DNA of 64,000 bases. Origin: Paracoccus alcaliphilus (GTDB lineage Bacteria > Pseudomonadota > Alphaproteobacteria > Rhodobacterales > Rhodobacteraceae). The stretch lies in contig NZ_CP067128.1 in NCBI RefSeq assembly GCF_028553725.1, positions 13,024 through 77,023 of the forward strand, written 5' to 3'. Shown piece after piece: positions 1-8,105 of the stretch; position 1 is the stretch's first letter; the number at the start of each line of letters is the position of its first letter. The position numbers were made by a program, and so were the translations under genes. The notes under the pieces were generated by a model, which saw only the letters and a program-made list of their open reading frames with translations, was not told where the DNA came from and did no database searches.

Positions 1-408
1 AACGATTCGCTGGTCAAATGGCAGGTCGAGGTTGACGAAGACCTGTTCGTGGCAAGCAATTATAGCGTCGAGGACGGGTCATTTGCGTTTTCGTCGCTGA
101 TAAGTCAGCCCGATCCGCCAACCGCGATCCTGTGTACCTCGGATATCTTTGCCGCCGGGGCCATGCGTGAGGCGCGCCGTATGGGCCTGAACGTGCCGCG
201 CGATATTTCGATCACCGGTTTCGACGATTCAGATTTCGCCAAGATCACCAATCCTGGCCTTACCTCGATCCGGACCGAGCAGGCGATCATCGGAACACGC
301 TGTGCCGAATCGATTCTGGGCCATCTGACCGAAAGCAAGAAACTGGTCTCGCTCGAACTGGGAGCCGAACTGATCGTGCGTGAAAGCACCGCACCGCCGA
401 ACCGATAG
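1..408 (+). CDS. LacI/GalR-family transcriptional regulator, C-terminal part (cut by window edge)
   Basis: The reading frame is open from the first base, so only the last 135 residues are visible. They form the end of the sugar-binding-like effector domain of a LacI/GalR repressor. Typical landmarks are AILCTSDIFAAGAMREA, ISITGFDDSDFA and LTSIRTEQ, which in this family form the second lobe and the dimer face. The DNA-binding N-terminus lies outside the window, so the target operator cannot be inferred. The gene it controls is probably also to the left, because everything to the right is insertion-sequence debris. The family call is secure; the effector is unknown. Confidence 0.85.
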   Translation, partial: NDSLVKWQVEVDEDLFVASNYSVEDGSFAFSSLISQPDPPTAILCTSDIFAAGAMREARRMGLNVPRDISITGFDDSDFAKITNPGLTSIRTEQAIIGTRCAESILGHLTESKKLVSLELGAELIVRESTAPPNR

Positions 409-787
409 GCTCAGCCTCAATCAGCACAGGGCCTGACGAACGACGGACGATCAGGTTTACATCGTCATGACGCGCTTGACCGGTGTGGTGGGGACGTGAT
501 CGACCGGCAGGGTCGGGCCGATAGGCCCAAGAACTGGCGGTGACTGGGTGCTTCCATCCAGGACACTGATGCTGTTGCGGGAGATCGAGCGCCGTGAAGA
601 TTTGGCAGGCTGTCTTGCCACTTGCATAGAAGTCGCGCGTGCTCCGTCCAAGGTGCAGCACAGCCTCGAGGAGATCATCCGGTTTCGGATCCTGATAATT
701 GCGGCAGGCTATGAGGATGCCAATGATGCCGGCACCCGAAAACAGGGCCAAGGCCAGCAGCAGGGCGAGGGCAAGCCGATTGATCAC
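287..787 (-). CDS. Possible small membrane-anchored protein, unrecognised
   Basis: A GTG at 787 overlaps the TGA of an upstream reading-frame remnant (GTGA), a typical translational-coupling arrangement. The first 30 residues are a convincing hydrophobic segment (LALALLLALALFSGAGII), followed by a polar stretch rich in D, E and L. From roughly residue 60 the composition stops looking like coding sequence, and the frame runs into the 3' end of the LacI gene on the other strand. The true gene is therefore probably shorter or frameshifted, perhaps ending near 457 in another frame. I do not recognise the product. It may be the last gene of an operon destroyed by the insertion at 1024. Confidence 0.2.
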   Translation of the reverse strand: MINRLALALLLALALFSGAGIIGILIACRNYQDPKPDDLLEAVLHLGRSTRDFYASGKTACQIFTALDLPQQHQCPGWKHPVTASSWAYRPDPAGRSRPHHTGQARHDDVNLIVRRSSGPVLIEAEPIGSAVRCFHARSVRLPVRARPVSCFRSDGPESIRHSVFR

Positions 788-1023
788 GGCGCTTGATCCT
801 GCCGCTTGCGCTCGATGAGACCGATCAGGCTGCCCATCAGGATGAGCTGGCCTTGCTGGAAGGCGCGAGCCATGCCGCGCAAGTAGCCGTTGTTGTCACC
901 AAGTTAAAATGTCGCTTCATGAGCCATTTAGAAATGTCAGCAAGGCTCAACAATGCCGGTGTGGATCGGGATATGCGAGGTCGTCCAAAAGCCAGCGATC
1001 ATGCTCCAGGCCGGATTGTTCTA
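784..1023 (-). pseudogene. Degenerate remnant of an unrecognised gene next to the IS insertion
   Basis: Reading leftwards from the IS edge at 1024, short open pieces occur in different frames. One (about 1020-945) reads NNPAWSMIAGFWTTSHIPIH and then stops. The other (about 903-784) reads GYLRGMARAFQQGQLILMGS and ends in the TGA at 784-786. Both look protein-like, but they are separated by stops and a frame change. I read this as the decayed 3' end of a gene interrupted by the insertion sequence. No family is recognisable. Confidence 0.25.
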
Positions 1024-1727
1024 GGCTCAGGACTCATAGCCAATAAATGACGAGCGCCGCGAGTGCGATGGCGGAGAGGAAGACCTTTGGGCATCTGTCG
1101 TATCGGGTCGCCACACGTCGCCAATCCTTGAGCCTGCCGAACATGATCTCGATGCGATTGCGCCGTTTGTAGCGTCGCTTGTCGTATTTCACGGGCGTCT
1201 TGCGCTGCTTTCGGCCGGGGATGCAGGCGCGTATCCCTTTGTCTTTCAACGCGTCTCTGAACCAGTCGGCGTCATAGCCCCGGTCCCCGAGCAGCCATTC
1301 CACGTTTGGCAAGCTACCCAGCAAAGCCCGTGCGCCGATGTAGTCGCTGACCTGCCCGGCGGTGACGAAAAGATTGAGTGGGCGTCCCTGACTGTCACAG
1401 ACGGCGTGCAGCTTGGTGTTCATGCCGCCCTTCGTTCGGCCAATCAGGCGTCCACGCCCCCCTTTTTCGCGGCCATGCTGGTCGCGGTTCGGTGGGCTTT
1501 GAGATAAGTCGCGTCGATCATGACCGTCTTTTCCTCGCCGTGATCGGCTGCCAGGCCAGCCATCATCTGCGCAAAGATGCCCTTGTCGCTCCACCGCTTC
1601 CATCGGTTGTAGAGCGTCTTGTGGGGGCCGTATTCCGCAGGCGCATCGCGCCAACGCAACCCATTGCGATTGATGAAGATAATCCCGCTCAAGACACGCC
1701 GATCATCGACGCGGGGTTTGCCGTGGG
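1024..1727 (-). mobile_element. IS5-family (IS427-group) element, copy 1, truncated
   Basis: This stretch matches the 832-bp element at 41227-42058 and 60565-61396 base for base wherever I compared them, in reverse orientation. The intact end is GGCTCAGGACTCAT beside the target TA at 1022-1023. The other end stops inside the transposase gene at about 1727, where an IS903-like element begins, so about 129 bp of the left end are missing. The lost part does not reappear beyond the IS903-like element, so the truncation involved a deletion, not a simple nested insertion. Confidence 0.92.
1034..1727 (-). pseudogene. IS427-group transposase, 5'-truncated
   Basis: The two reading frames of the transposase are present from the sequence encoding KPRVDDRRVL to the stop at 1034. 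The start codon and first residues of the helical N-terminus are missing because the IS903-like element begins there. The DDE residues survive: D in MIDATYLKAH, D in LLGDRGYDADW and E in YKRRNRIEIMFGRLK. The -1 frameshift region is also present. Without a start codon the copy should be inactive. Confidence 0.85.
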
Positions 1728-2781
1728 CATTGTTGCAGAAGTCACGGTCCTGGGGGGGATTCCGTCTACGAACCCCTGCTGTTAGGCTTCTTGTATGACT
1801 AAGCCTGAGCCTGCCCGCTACCGCACGACGAACTGGAAGAGCTATAACGAAGCGCTGAAGCGACGAGGCTCCCTTTTGATCTGGCTGGACAAGGATATGG
1901 TCTGGCGAGCTGCGAAAGCCGGTCGTCATGGCCGACCGCCGGTATTCAGCGATGCTGCGATCCAATTCTGTTTGATGGTGAAGGTGCTGTTCGGGTTGGC
2001 GCTGAGACAAACGACCGGGATGGTGGCGAGCATCCTGTCGATGGCCGGTCTCGACTGGCCGGTGCCGGACTTCTCCACCCTGAGCCGCCGCCAGAAACGC
2101 ATCACGGTGCAGATCACGCAGCGCCGTGCGCCCGGGCCGCTGAACCTGCTGGTCGATAGCACCGGGATCAAGTTCCTGGGTGACGGTGAATGGCTGGCGC
2201 GCAAGCATGGCACACAGCGCCGACGCCAATATCGCAAGATTCATCTGGCGATGGACACCGACACCGGTGACATTCGGGCCGTAGAATTCACCTCGAGCGA
2301 CAAGGGCGACAGTCCCGTTCTGCCCCAGCTGCTGGATCAGATACCGCCCGATGAGCAGATCGGCACCGTGACCGGGGACGGCGCATTTGACACGCGCCGC
2401 TGCCACACCGCAATCTTGGAGCGCGGTGGCACGGCGGTCATACCCATCCGCAAGAATGGGCGACGATGGCGGGAAGATTGCCCTGCCGCTGCCGTTCGCA
2501 ACGAGATCCTCCGTGCCACACAACGCCTGGGCCGAAACATCTGGAAGCGTTGGACCGGCTATCACGTCCGAAGTCGGATCGAGGCGAAGATGAGATGCCT
2601 GAAGGCCTTCGGTGAGAGGATCGCATCACGCGACCCGGACCGTCAAACCGCTGAAATCCACATCCGTGTGGCGCTGATAAACCGGTTCAACGCCCTCGGC
2701 CAAGCCGAGATCGAACGCGTGGCATGAGGCGAACGGGGAAAGGGGGATCCTCAATCCCTTGATGACTTCTGCAACAATGCC
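1726..2781 (+). mobile_element. IS5-family, IS903-like insertion sequence, complete
   Basis: The element is bounded by perfect terminal inverted repeats, GGCATTGTTGCAGAAGTC at 1726-1743 and its complement ending at 2781, giving 1056 bp. It carries one transposase gene. The nine bases on each side (TTTGCCGTG and GATGCAAGG) are not a duplication, so one flank has been rearranged or deleted since insertion. This fits the missing end of the IS427-group copy on its left. Confidence 0.9.
1795..2727 (+). CDS. IS5-family (IS903-like) transposase
   Basis: This DDE transposase of 310 residues is full length for the group. The catalytic residues are visible: first D in NLLVDSTGIKF, second D in VTGDGAFDTRRCH, and the Y-(2)-R-(3)-E-(6)-K signature in YHVRSRIEAKMRCLK. 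The gene fills the element between its inverted repeats and has no frameshift, unlike the IS427-group elements elsewhere in the window. It cuts and pastes its own element. It is likely functional because both ends and the gene are intact. Confidence 0.93.
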   Translation: MTKPEPARYRTTNWKSYNEALKRRGSLLIWLDKDMVWRAAKAGRHGRPPVFSDAAIQFCLMVKVLFGLALRQTTGMVASILSMAGLDWPVPDFSTLSRRQKRITVQITQRRAPGPLNLLVDSTGIKFLGDGEWLARKHGTQRRRQYRKIHLAMDTDTGDIRAVEFTSSDKGDSPVLPQLLDQIPPDEQIGTVTGDGAFDTRRCHTAILERGGTAVIPIRKNGRRWREDCPAAAVRNEILRATQRLGRNIWKRWTGYHVRSRIEAKMRCLKAFGERIASRDPDRQTAEIHIRVALINRFNALGQAEIERVA

Positions 2782-2880
2782 GATGCAAGGTATCTGGCGT
2801 CTCTGTCCCATTGAGATTTGCGGTTTTGGACCTGCGGCTGATCGGCGATTTTTCTTCTGAAGTTTCAGAAGGGTTTTGGA

Positions 2881-3339
2881 ATGGCGGATGGCGGGGACGG
2901 ATTTGTCGGGCGTTGCGAGGTTGTAGAGCCTCGTCGGAGGAACCGGCGCTGGCCTGACGATGTGAAGGCTCGGATTGTCGCGGAGAGCCTGCAACCCGGT
3001 GTTCGGGTTGCGGATGTGGCGCGGCGTCATGACATGCAGCCCCACCATCTTTCGGAATGGCGTAGCCGTGCGCGGCGCGGATTGCTGGCTCTGCCGGCCG
3101 ATTTCATGGCGCAGCCCGAGTTGCCCCGCTCCATTTCCCCGGAGCCGTTTTTTGTGCCGCTGGCGGTTGACGATCCTTCTGATCGGCAAGCCGGGAAGGC
3201 CGTGCCTGTGGCGCCTGATCGGCACAGGCACGGGATCCTGACCGTGGAAATCGGCGCCGGCATCGTGCTGCGTGTTCCCGGTGATGTCGCAGTGGAGCGT
3301 GCCGCCGCGCTGGTGCGGGCGTTGCGGGGAGAGGCATGA
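2881..3339 (+). CDS. tnpA: IS66 TnpA-type accessory protein
   Basis: A 152-residue protein with a helix-turn-helix in its first half (ARIVAESLQPGVRVADVARR then HHLSEWR), as in the OrfA/TnpA protein of IS66 elements. It is needed with TnpB for transposition, but its biochemical role is not well defined. Its TGA overlaps the ATG of tnpB (ATGA at 3336-3339), which implies translational coupling. The C-terminal half is rich in acidic and hydrophobic residues, as in the other IS66 copy in this window, but the two copies are clearly diverged. Confidence 0.88.
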   Translation: MADGGDGFVGRCEVVEPRRRNRRWPDDVKARIVAESLQPGVRVADVARRHDMQPHHLSEWRSRARRGLLALPADFMAQPELPRSISPEPFFVPLAVDDPSDRQAGKAVPVAPDRHRHGILTVEIGAGIVLRVPGDVAVERAAALVRALRGEA

Positions 3340-3689
3340 TCGTTGCGGGCGCGCGGCAGCCGATCCTGATCGCGACGAAGCCGGTGGACTTCCGCTGCGG
3401 GCACCAGGCCCTGGCGCTGATGGTTCAGACCGAGTTGAAGCTCGACCCGCATTCCGGGGTGACGGTGATCTTCCGCTCGAAACGCGGGGACAGGTTGAAG
3501 ATCCTGGTGTGGGACGGCACCGGAATGGTGCTGACCTACAAGGTTCTGGAACACGGCAGCTTCGCCTGGCCCAAGGTCCAGGACGGGGTGATGCGGCTGT
3601 CGCGGGCGCAGGCGGAAGCTCTGTTCGAGGGTCTGGACTGGCGGCGGACGGTTGCGCGGCGCGTGGCGGCGCCGATTGCGGCGGGGTAA
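3336..3689 (+). CDS. tnpB: IS66 TnpB-type protein (IS66 Orf2 family)
   Basis: A 117-residue protein of the compact IS66 Orf2 family. The diagnostic opening is ATKPVDFRCGHQALALMVQ, followed by VIFRSKRGDRLKILVWDGTG and a C-terminal EALFEGLDWRR. It has the usual length for the family and is coupled to tnpA by a 4-base overlap. It is an accessory protein of IS66 transposition without a known enzymatic activity. Confidence 0.93.
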   Translation: MIVAGARQPILIATKPVDFRCGHQALALMVQTELKLDPHSGVTVIFRSKRGDRLKILVWDGTGMVLTYKVLEHGSFAWPKVQDGVMRLSRAQAEALFEGLDWRRTVARRVAAPIAAG

Positions 3690-3752
3690 TCAGACGGGTA
3701 TATTTTGCCTTGTTTTACTGGGATTTCTGGTCCGGATCGGGTAGGAAGGCGC

Positions 3753-5414
3753 ATGTCGCAGCCCTTCGATCTCAGCCTGTTCCCGGACCTGCCTCCCGAG
3801 GTGAGGAAGGCTTTTGCGGCGATGCAGTTCGAGCTTTCGGTCGAACGGGCAGCCCGCCATCACGAGCAGGCGGTGGTGGCCGAGAAGGAAGCCTTCATCA
3901 CCGAACTGAAGGCGCTGATCGAGAAGCTGGAAGGCCAGGTCCGGGATTACCGGCGCACGAAGTTCGGACCGAAATCGGAAAAGATGGACCCGGCGCAACT
4001 GGCACTGGCGCTGGAAGATCTGGAAACGGCCATTGCCGAGACCCAGGCACAGATCGCGGACGTCGAGGACAGGATCGCGGCCAGCGAACCAGAGCCCGCG
4101 AAGCGCAAGCCGCGGGCGCCCCGCAAGGCACGGGCATTGCCCGAGAGCCTGCCGCGCGTCGAGCGGGTGGTCGAGCCCGACAGCATCGTCTGCCCCTGCG
4201 GTTGCGGGGACATGGTCCGGATCGGCGAGGACCGGAGCGAACGGCTGGATTACATCCCGGCACGTTATCAGGTGATCGCCACGGTGCGCCCCCGTTATGC
4301 CTGCCCCAAGGGGCGAGCCGGTGTGGTGCAGGCCAAGGCACCCGCGCATCTTCTGGAGGGCAGTTGGCCGACCGAGGCACTGCTGGCGCAGATCGCCGTT
4401 TCCAAGCATTCCGAGCATATGCCGCTGAACCGGCAGGCCGTGGTGATGGCGCGGCACGGGCTGCCGATCGAGCGCTCGGTGCTGGCCGACTGGATGGGCC
4501 GGACCGGTGCCCTGATCGCGCCCGTGGTCGACCACATGGCCAGGCGGCTGATGGCGGAAAGCACGCGGCTCTATGTCGATGAAACCACCGCCCCGGTGCT
4601 CGATCCAGGGCGTGGCACGACGAAAACCGGCTACCTCTGGGCCGTTTTACGGGACGACCGGGGTTGGGGCGGCACCGCTCCGCCCGGCGTGGTGTTCCAC
4701 TACCGGCCCGGGCGTAAGGGCGAATATGCCGCTGAAATCCTTGCTGGCTTCGATGGCACGATCCAGGTTGATGCCTATGGTGCCTATACCCATCTCGCCA
4801 CGCCAAAACGCACCGGCGGCGCTCCCTTGCGGTTGGCCTTTTGTTGGGCGCACGGCCGACGCAAGCTGATCAAGGCCAAGCCGAAGAAAGGCTCACCGAT
4901 CATCGATGAGGCGCTCCTGCGCATTGCTGCGCTCTACAAGGTCGAGGATGCCATCCGCGGAAGCGATCCGGAACATCGACGGGCCGTCCGGCAGGAACTG
5001 TCCCGCCCCCTGGTCGACGCGTTCTTTACCTGGCTGAAGGCACAGGCTGCCCGGGTCTCGCGAAAATCCGACCTTGGTGAGGCCATGGCCTATATGCTGA
5101 AGCGCCAAGACGGCTTCCGGCTGTTCCTTGATGACGGCCGCGTCGACATCGACTCCAACCTGGTCGAGAATGCCATCCGAAGCCCGGCCATGAACCGCCG
5201 CAACGCATTGTTTGCCGGCCATGACGAGGGCGGACGCAACTGGGCTCGCTTCGCCAGCCTCATCGGCACATGCAAGATGAATGGCGTCGAGCCCTATGCC
5301 TACCTGCGCGATCTCTTCACGCGCCTGGCCAACGGCCACCTGGAAAAAGACATCGACGCCCTGATGCCCTGGGCATATGCCCAAGCGGCGAAACCAGCCG
5401 GGATGAGCTCATAA
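3753..5414 (+). CDS. tnpC: IS66-family transposase TnpC
   Basis: I place the start at MSQPFDLSLF (3753), which gives 553 residues. The protein has an N-terminal coiled-coil region (ELKALIEKLEGQVRDYRRTK), a zinc-binding CPCGCGDM motif and an RNase-H-like DDE core. Core landmarks are LYVDETTAPVLDPG, IQVDAYGAY and the final E in SNLVENAIRS. The family C-terminus (DALMPWAYAQ) is present, so the protein is complete although the element's ends are missing. Confidence 0.93.
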   Translation: MSQPFDLSLFPDLPPEVRKAFAAMQFELSVERAARHHEQAVVAEKEAFITELKALIEKLEGQVRDYRRTKFGPKSEKMDPAQLALALEDLETAIAETQAQIADVEDRIAASEPEPAKRKPRAPRKARALPESLPRVERVVEPDSIVCPCGCGDMVRIGEDRSERLDYIPARYQVIATVRPRYACPKGRAGVVQAKAPAHLLEGSWPTEALLAQIAVSKHSEHMPLNRQAVVMARHGLPIERSVLADWMGRTGALIAPVVDHMARRLMAESTRLYVDETTAPVLDPGRGTTKTGYLWAVLRDDRGWGGTAPPGVVFHYRPGRKGEYAAEILAGFDGTIQVDAYGAYTHLATPKRTGGAPLRLAFCWAHGRRKLIKAKPKKGSPIIDEALLRIAALYKVEDAIRGSDPEHRRAVRQELSRPLVDAFFTWLKAQAARVSRKSDLGEAMAYMLKRQDGFRLFLDDGRVDIDSNLVENAIRSPAMNRRNALFAGHDEGGRNWARFASLIGTCKMNGVEPYAYLRDLFTRLANGHLEKDIDALMPWAYAQAAKPAGMSS

Positions 5415-5563
5415 AGGACTCTTTTCTGAGCTACGAACGGGCATCAGCTCTGTCCGGCACCCCGCGGCGCAAGCCTGAAATCAATGGGGCGCAGCCGCCG
5501 CATACGATGCAAGGGGATCATCACTGCGCTGGAACATACTGTTGAGAAGACGCGCGCGGCGCA

Positions 5564-5571
5564 TAATGGCC
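5564..5571 (+). repeat. Target-site duplication, left copy (TAATGGCC)
   Basis: TAATGGCC at 5564-5571 is repeated exactly at 8098-8105 on the far side of the IS66 element. Eight base pairs is the duplication length known for IS66. It shows a simple insertion into the LysR gene with no later rearrangement. Confidence 0.95.
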
Positions 5572-5591
5572 GTAAGCGCGACGTTGCGGCC

Positions 5592-7157
5592 CTATGCTGC
5601 GAGGCTTGACGGCTGGTTGAAGCGCCATGGCATGAGGTCTTCGATACCGCTTTGTGGGTGACCGTCGAGGATGGCGCGCAGTGTGGCGGCGAGATAGTCG
5701 ACCGGGTTCACGTCGGACATCTTGCAGGTAGCGACCAGCGAGGCGAGCATAGCCCAGTTTTCGGCGCCGACTTCATTCCCGGCGAAGAGTGCATTTTTTC
5801 TTGTCAGGGCAATCGGCCTGATCTGGTTCTCGACCGGGTTGGTGTCGAGCTCCAGCATGCCGTGCTCGAGGAAGCGGATCAGTCCGGGCCAGTGCGCGAG
5901 GGAGTAGCGGATGTCTTCGGCAAGCTGGGATTTCTGCGGTATGCGCGAGAGTTGGGCTTCCAGCCAGGGTTTCAGCGCCGCGATGATCGGGGCCGAATGC
6001 TCACGCCGGGCAGCAAGGCGCATAGCGGCCTCCTTGCTCCGCACGGACTTCTCGATCTGATAAAGCAGCGCGATCTGGCGCAGCATTTCCTCGGCAATGG
6101 GTGAGCCATCGCTCTCGAAGCGCTTTACGAAGCGGCGGCGGACATGGGTCCAGCAATAGACCAGTTGCCACGGGCCATTGTCGCGCGCGATCTCGGTCAT
6201 CGCGTTGTAGGACTGGTAGGCGTCGCATTGCAGGAAGCGGCCGTGGTATCCGGCGAGGAAGTTCAGCGGATGCGCCTTACCCCGGCCAGGGGCATAGTGG
6301 AAGAGCACGATGGGTGGGCCAGCCCCGCCATGGCCGCGATCATCGGATACGACGGCCCAGAAGAATCCGCTCTTGGTGCGTTTCAGGCCCGGTTCCAGCA
6401 CCGGCGCGCGGGTTTCATCCACGAAGATGCGGTCTGCGCCACGCAGATGGGCACGCATCTGGTTGATGACGGGCATCAGGTGGAAACAGGCGCGCCCGAC
6501 CCAGTTGCCGAGTGTGCCGCGGTCCAGATCGATCCCTTGCCGCTTGAAGATCTCGGCCTGCCGATAAAACGGCAGGTGGTCACCGAACTTCGAGACGATA
6601 ATCCAGGCGATGAAGAGTTCCGTGGGCAGCCCGCCGGGCACGACATGCTCGGGGGCATGGGCCTGCGCGACAGCTTGCGAGCAACGGCGGCAGGCGTATT
6701 TCGGGCGCCGCGTGACCAGCACCCGGAACTGGGCGGGGATCACGTCGAGACGTTCGGACACGTCTTCCCCGATCCTGGACATCTCGCCGCATCCACAGGG
6801 ACAGAGCGTGCTGGCAGGCTCGATCACGCGCTCAACCCGAGGCAGATGGGACGGCAGATGCCCGCGGTTGCGCTTGGGCTTGCGGGGTGTTTCCCCGCGC
6901 GCCCGCTGCATCGCCGCTTCGGCCTTTTCTTGTGCTGCCTCGAGCACACCTTGAGCAAATTCGGCATCTTCCAGGGGCAGGTTGAACTGGTCGGGCGAGA
7001 GCTTTTCGGAGCGCTTGCCGAATTTCTCGCGCTGCGCCGCGTGCAGGATATCCTGCAGCCGCCGATTGGCCTCTTGCGTCTCGGCCAGCGTCGCCTCCAC
7101 CTCGGCGAGGCGGGCCTTCAGCAGGGCGTTTTCGCGCGCAAGTTCAGCTGTTTCCAT
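5592..7157 (-). CDS. tnpC: IS66-family transposase TnpC
   Basis: The start is placed at METAELAREN (7157), giving 521 residues. An N-terminal leucine-rich coiled coil (ENALLKARLAEVEATLAET) is followed by a zinc-binding CPCGCGEM motif and the DDE core. Core motifs are IFVDETRAPVLEPG, LQCDAYQSY and TNPVENQIRP. The C-terminal family motif EDLMPWRFNQ is present. The stop lies about 20 bp from the inverted repeat at 5572, as usual in IS66. Confidence 0.94.
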   Translation of the reverse strand: METAELARENALLKARLAEVEATLAETQEANRRLQDILHAAQREKFGKRSEKLSPDQFNLPLEDAEFAQGVLEAAQEKAEAAMQRARGETPRKPKRNRGHLPSHLPRVERVIEPASTLCPCGCGEMSRIGEDVSERLDVIPAQFRVLVTRRPKYACRRCSQAVAQAHAPEHVVPGGLPTELFIAWIIVSKFGDHLPFYRQAEIFKRQGIDLDRGTLGNWVGRACFHLMPVINQMRAHLRGADRIFVDETRAPVLEPGLKRTKSGFFWAVVSDDRGHGGAGPPIVLFHYAPGRGKAHPLNFLAGYHGRFLQCDAYQSYNAMTEIARDNGPWQLVYCWTHVRRRFVKRFESDGSPIAEEMLRQIALLYQIEKSVRSKEAAMRLAARREHSAPIIAALKPWLEAQLSRIPQKSQLAEDIRYSLAHWPGLIRFLEHGMLELDTNPVENQIRPIALTRKNALFAGNEVGAENWAMLASLVATCKMSDVNPVDYLAATLRAILDGHPQSGIEDLMPWRFNQPSSLAA

Positions 7158-7225
7158 GGCGGGAAGTGAATCACAGGATGCCCTTGCAGGCCAGCAAAAA
7201 CAGGCGTTTCGACGCAGCCTGCCAG

Positions 7226-7582
7226 TCACCCCGCCGCCAGCGGGCGCCGCGCCCGTTCGGGTCGGACCAGCCGCCAATCCACGCCCTCAAACAGCGCTGC
7301 AAACTGCGCTCCGGACATGCGCATGACCCCGTCGCGCACCTGTGGCCAGACGAACTTGCCGCCCTCGAGCCGCTTGTGAACCAGCACCATCCCGGTCTGA
7401 TCCCAGATCAAGAGCTTGATCCGATCCGCCCGCTTCGCTCGGAACACAAAGGCGGCTCCGCAGAACGGGTCCATCCCGAACATCTCCTGCACCGCCAGTG
7501 CCAGGCCGTCGATTCCCTTGCGAAAGTCGACAGGCCGGGTCGCCACGAAGACCTTCACCGGGCCGCCCTGGCCGAACATCAC
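7226..7582 (-). CDS. tnpB: IS66 TnpB-type protein (IS66 Orf2 family)
   Basis: A 118-residue IS66 Orf2 protein with the signature ATRPVDFRKGIDGLALAVQ and the middle motif VFRAKRADRIKLLIWDQTG. It overlaps the tnpA stop by 4 bases (7579-7582), so the two are probably translationally coupled. It is an accessory factor for transposition of this element. Confidence 0.94.
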   Translation of the reverse strand: MMFGQGGPVKVFVATRPVDFRKGIDGLALAVQEMFGMDPFCGAAFVFRAKRADRIKLLIWDQTGMVLVHKRLEGGKFVWPQVRDGVMRMSGAQFAALFEGVDWRLVRPERARRPLAAG

Positions 7583-8019
7583 GACGCCGCTGCCCGTGCC
7601 GCGCGGATTGCCCGGGTCAGTTGGCCCTCGTCGACACCAGGACCCGCGCGGATGGCGATGTCGCCCACCACGATTTCGAGATCGGACCCGGCGACAGCCG
7701 CCGAAGCCTCAGTCGCGCTGTCATCAACCACCAGTTCCGCGAAGAACGGCAAGGCCGCCACGCTTTCGGGCACCACCAAATTACCTTTGCGTATCTGCTT
7801 GCGCCAATCGTAAATCTGCCAGCGGGTCGTGCCGTGCTTGCGCGCAGTATCTGCGACCGTCACCCCGGGCATCATGCTCTCCGCCGCGATCCGCGCCCGC
7901 TCTGCCTTCGTCCGCCGCCGACGACCGCTTGGCCCCCCGATCACCTCAAGCCGCGAGACCCCGACGCCTATAGAGCCGTCCAATTGGACGCCCATTTTGC
8001 CGTCTCTCTCCAAATCCAA
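7579..8019 (-). CDS. tnpA: IS66 TnpA-type accessory protein
   Basis: A 146-residue protein with a central helix-turn-helix (ARIAAESMMPGVTVADTARK, then TTRWQIYDWRKQIRKG), the standard first gene of an IS66 element. It lies 78 bp inside the inverted repeat at 8097. It is only distantly similar to the tnpA at 2881, so the two IS66 elements arrived independently. Confidence 0.9.
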   Translation of the reverse strand: MDLERDGKMGVQLDGSIGVGVSRLEVIGGPSGRRRRTKAERARIAAESMMPGVTVADTARKHGTTRWQIYDWRKQIRKGNLVVPESVAALPFFAELVVDDSATEASAAVAGSDLEIVVGDIAIRAGPGVDEGQLTRAIRAARAAAS

Positions 8020-8097
8020 AACCTCCGCTGCACATGTCCAGCGGAGAATGAAGGCATCAACTCAAAAATGGCAGGAGGGGATCGGCGTCGCGCTTAC

Positions 8098-8105
8098 TAA
8101 TGGCC
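8098..8105 (+). repeat. Target-site duplication, right copy (TAATGGCC)
   Basis: This is an exact copy of the eight bases at 5564-5571. Removing the element and one copy restores a continuous LysR reading frame (VEKTRAAHNG joined to LLGALRIGYT). Confidence 0.95.

Larger units (their letters stand above)
2782..5417 (+). mobile_element. IS66-family element, ends not resolved
   Basis: This block carries the three-gene set of IS66 elements (tnpA, tnpB, tnpC) in order. I cannot find the usual GTAAGCG terminal repeat on either side. The left end is cut by the IS903-like element at 2781, and the right end runs within a few bases of the tnpC stop into LysR-like sequence. The coordinates are therefore outer limits. 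The element is probably immobile because it lacks ends, although its three genes are open. Confidence 0.8.
5572..8097 (-). mobile_element. Complete IS66-family element in a LysR gene
   Basis: The element is 2526 bp, bounded by GTAAGCGCGACG at 5572 and its complement ending at 8097, a 12-bp perfect match at the tips. It is flanked by 8-bp direct repeats TAATGGCC. It carries tnpA, tnpB and tnpC in order on the minus strand, all open. With intact ends, duplication and genes, this is the youngest and most probably active IS66 copy in the window. Confidence 0.96.

Noticed and set aside
1444..2565. A 373-residue open frame on the minus strand
   Set aside because: It runs through the antisense of the IS903-like transposase and then joins the IS427-group transposase frame across the element junction. 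It is a chance chimera; only the IS427 part is real coding sequence.
3272..4582. A 436-residue open frame overlapping tnpB and tnpC
   Set aside because: It is glycine- and arginine-rich low-complexity sequence in the wrong frame of IS66 genes; no domain is visible.
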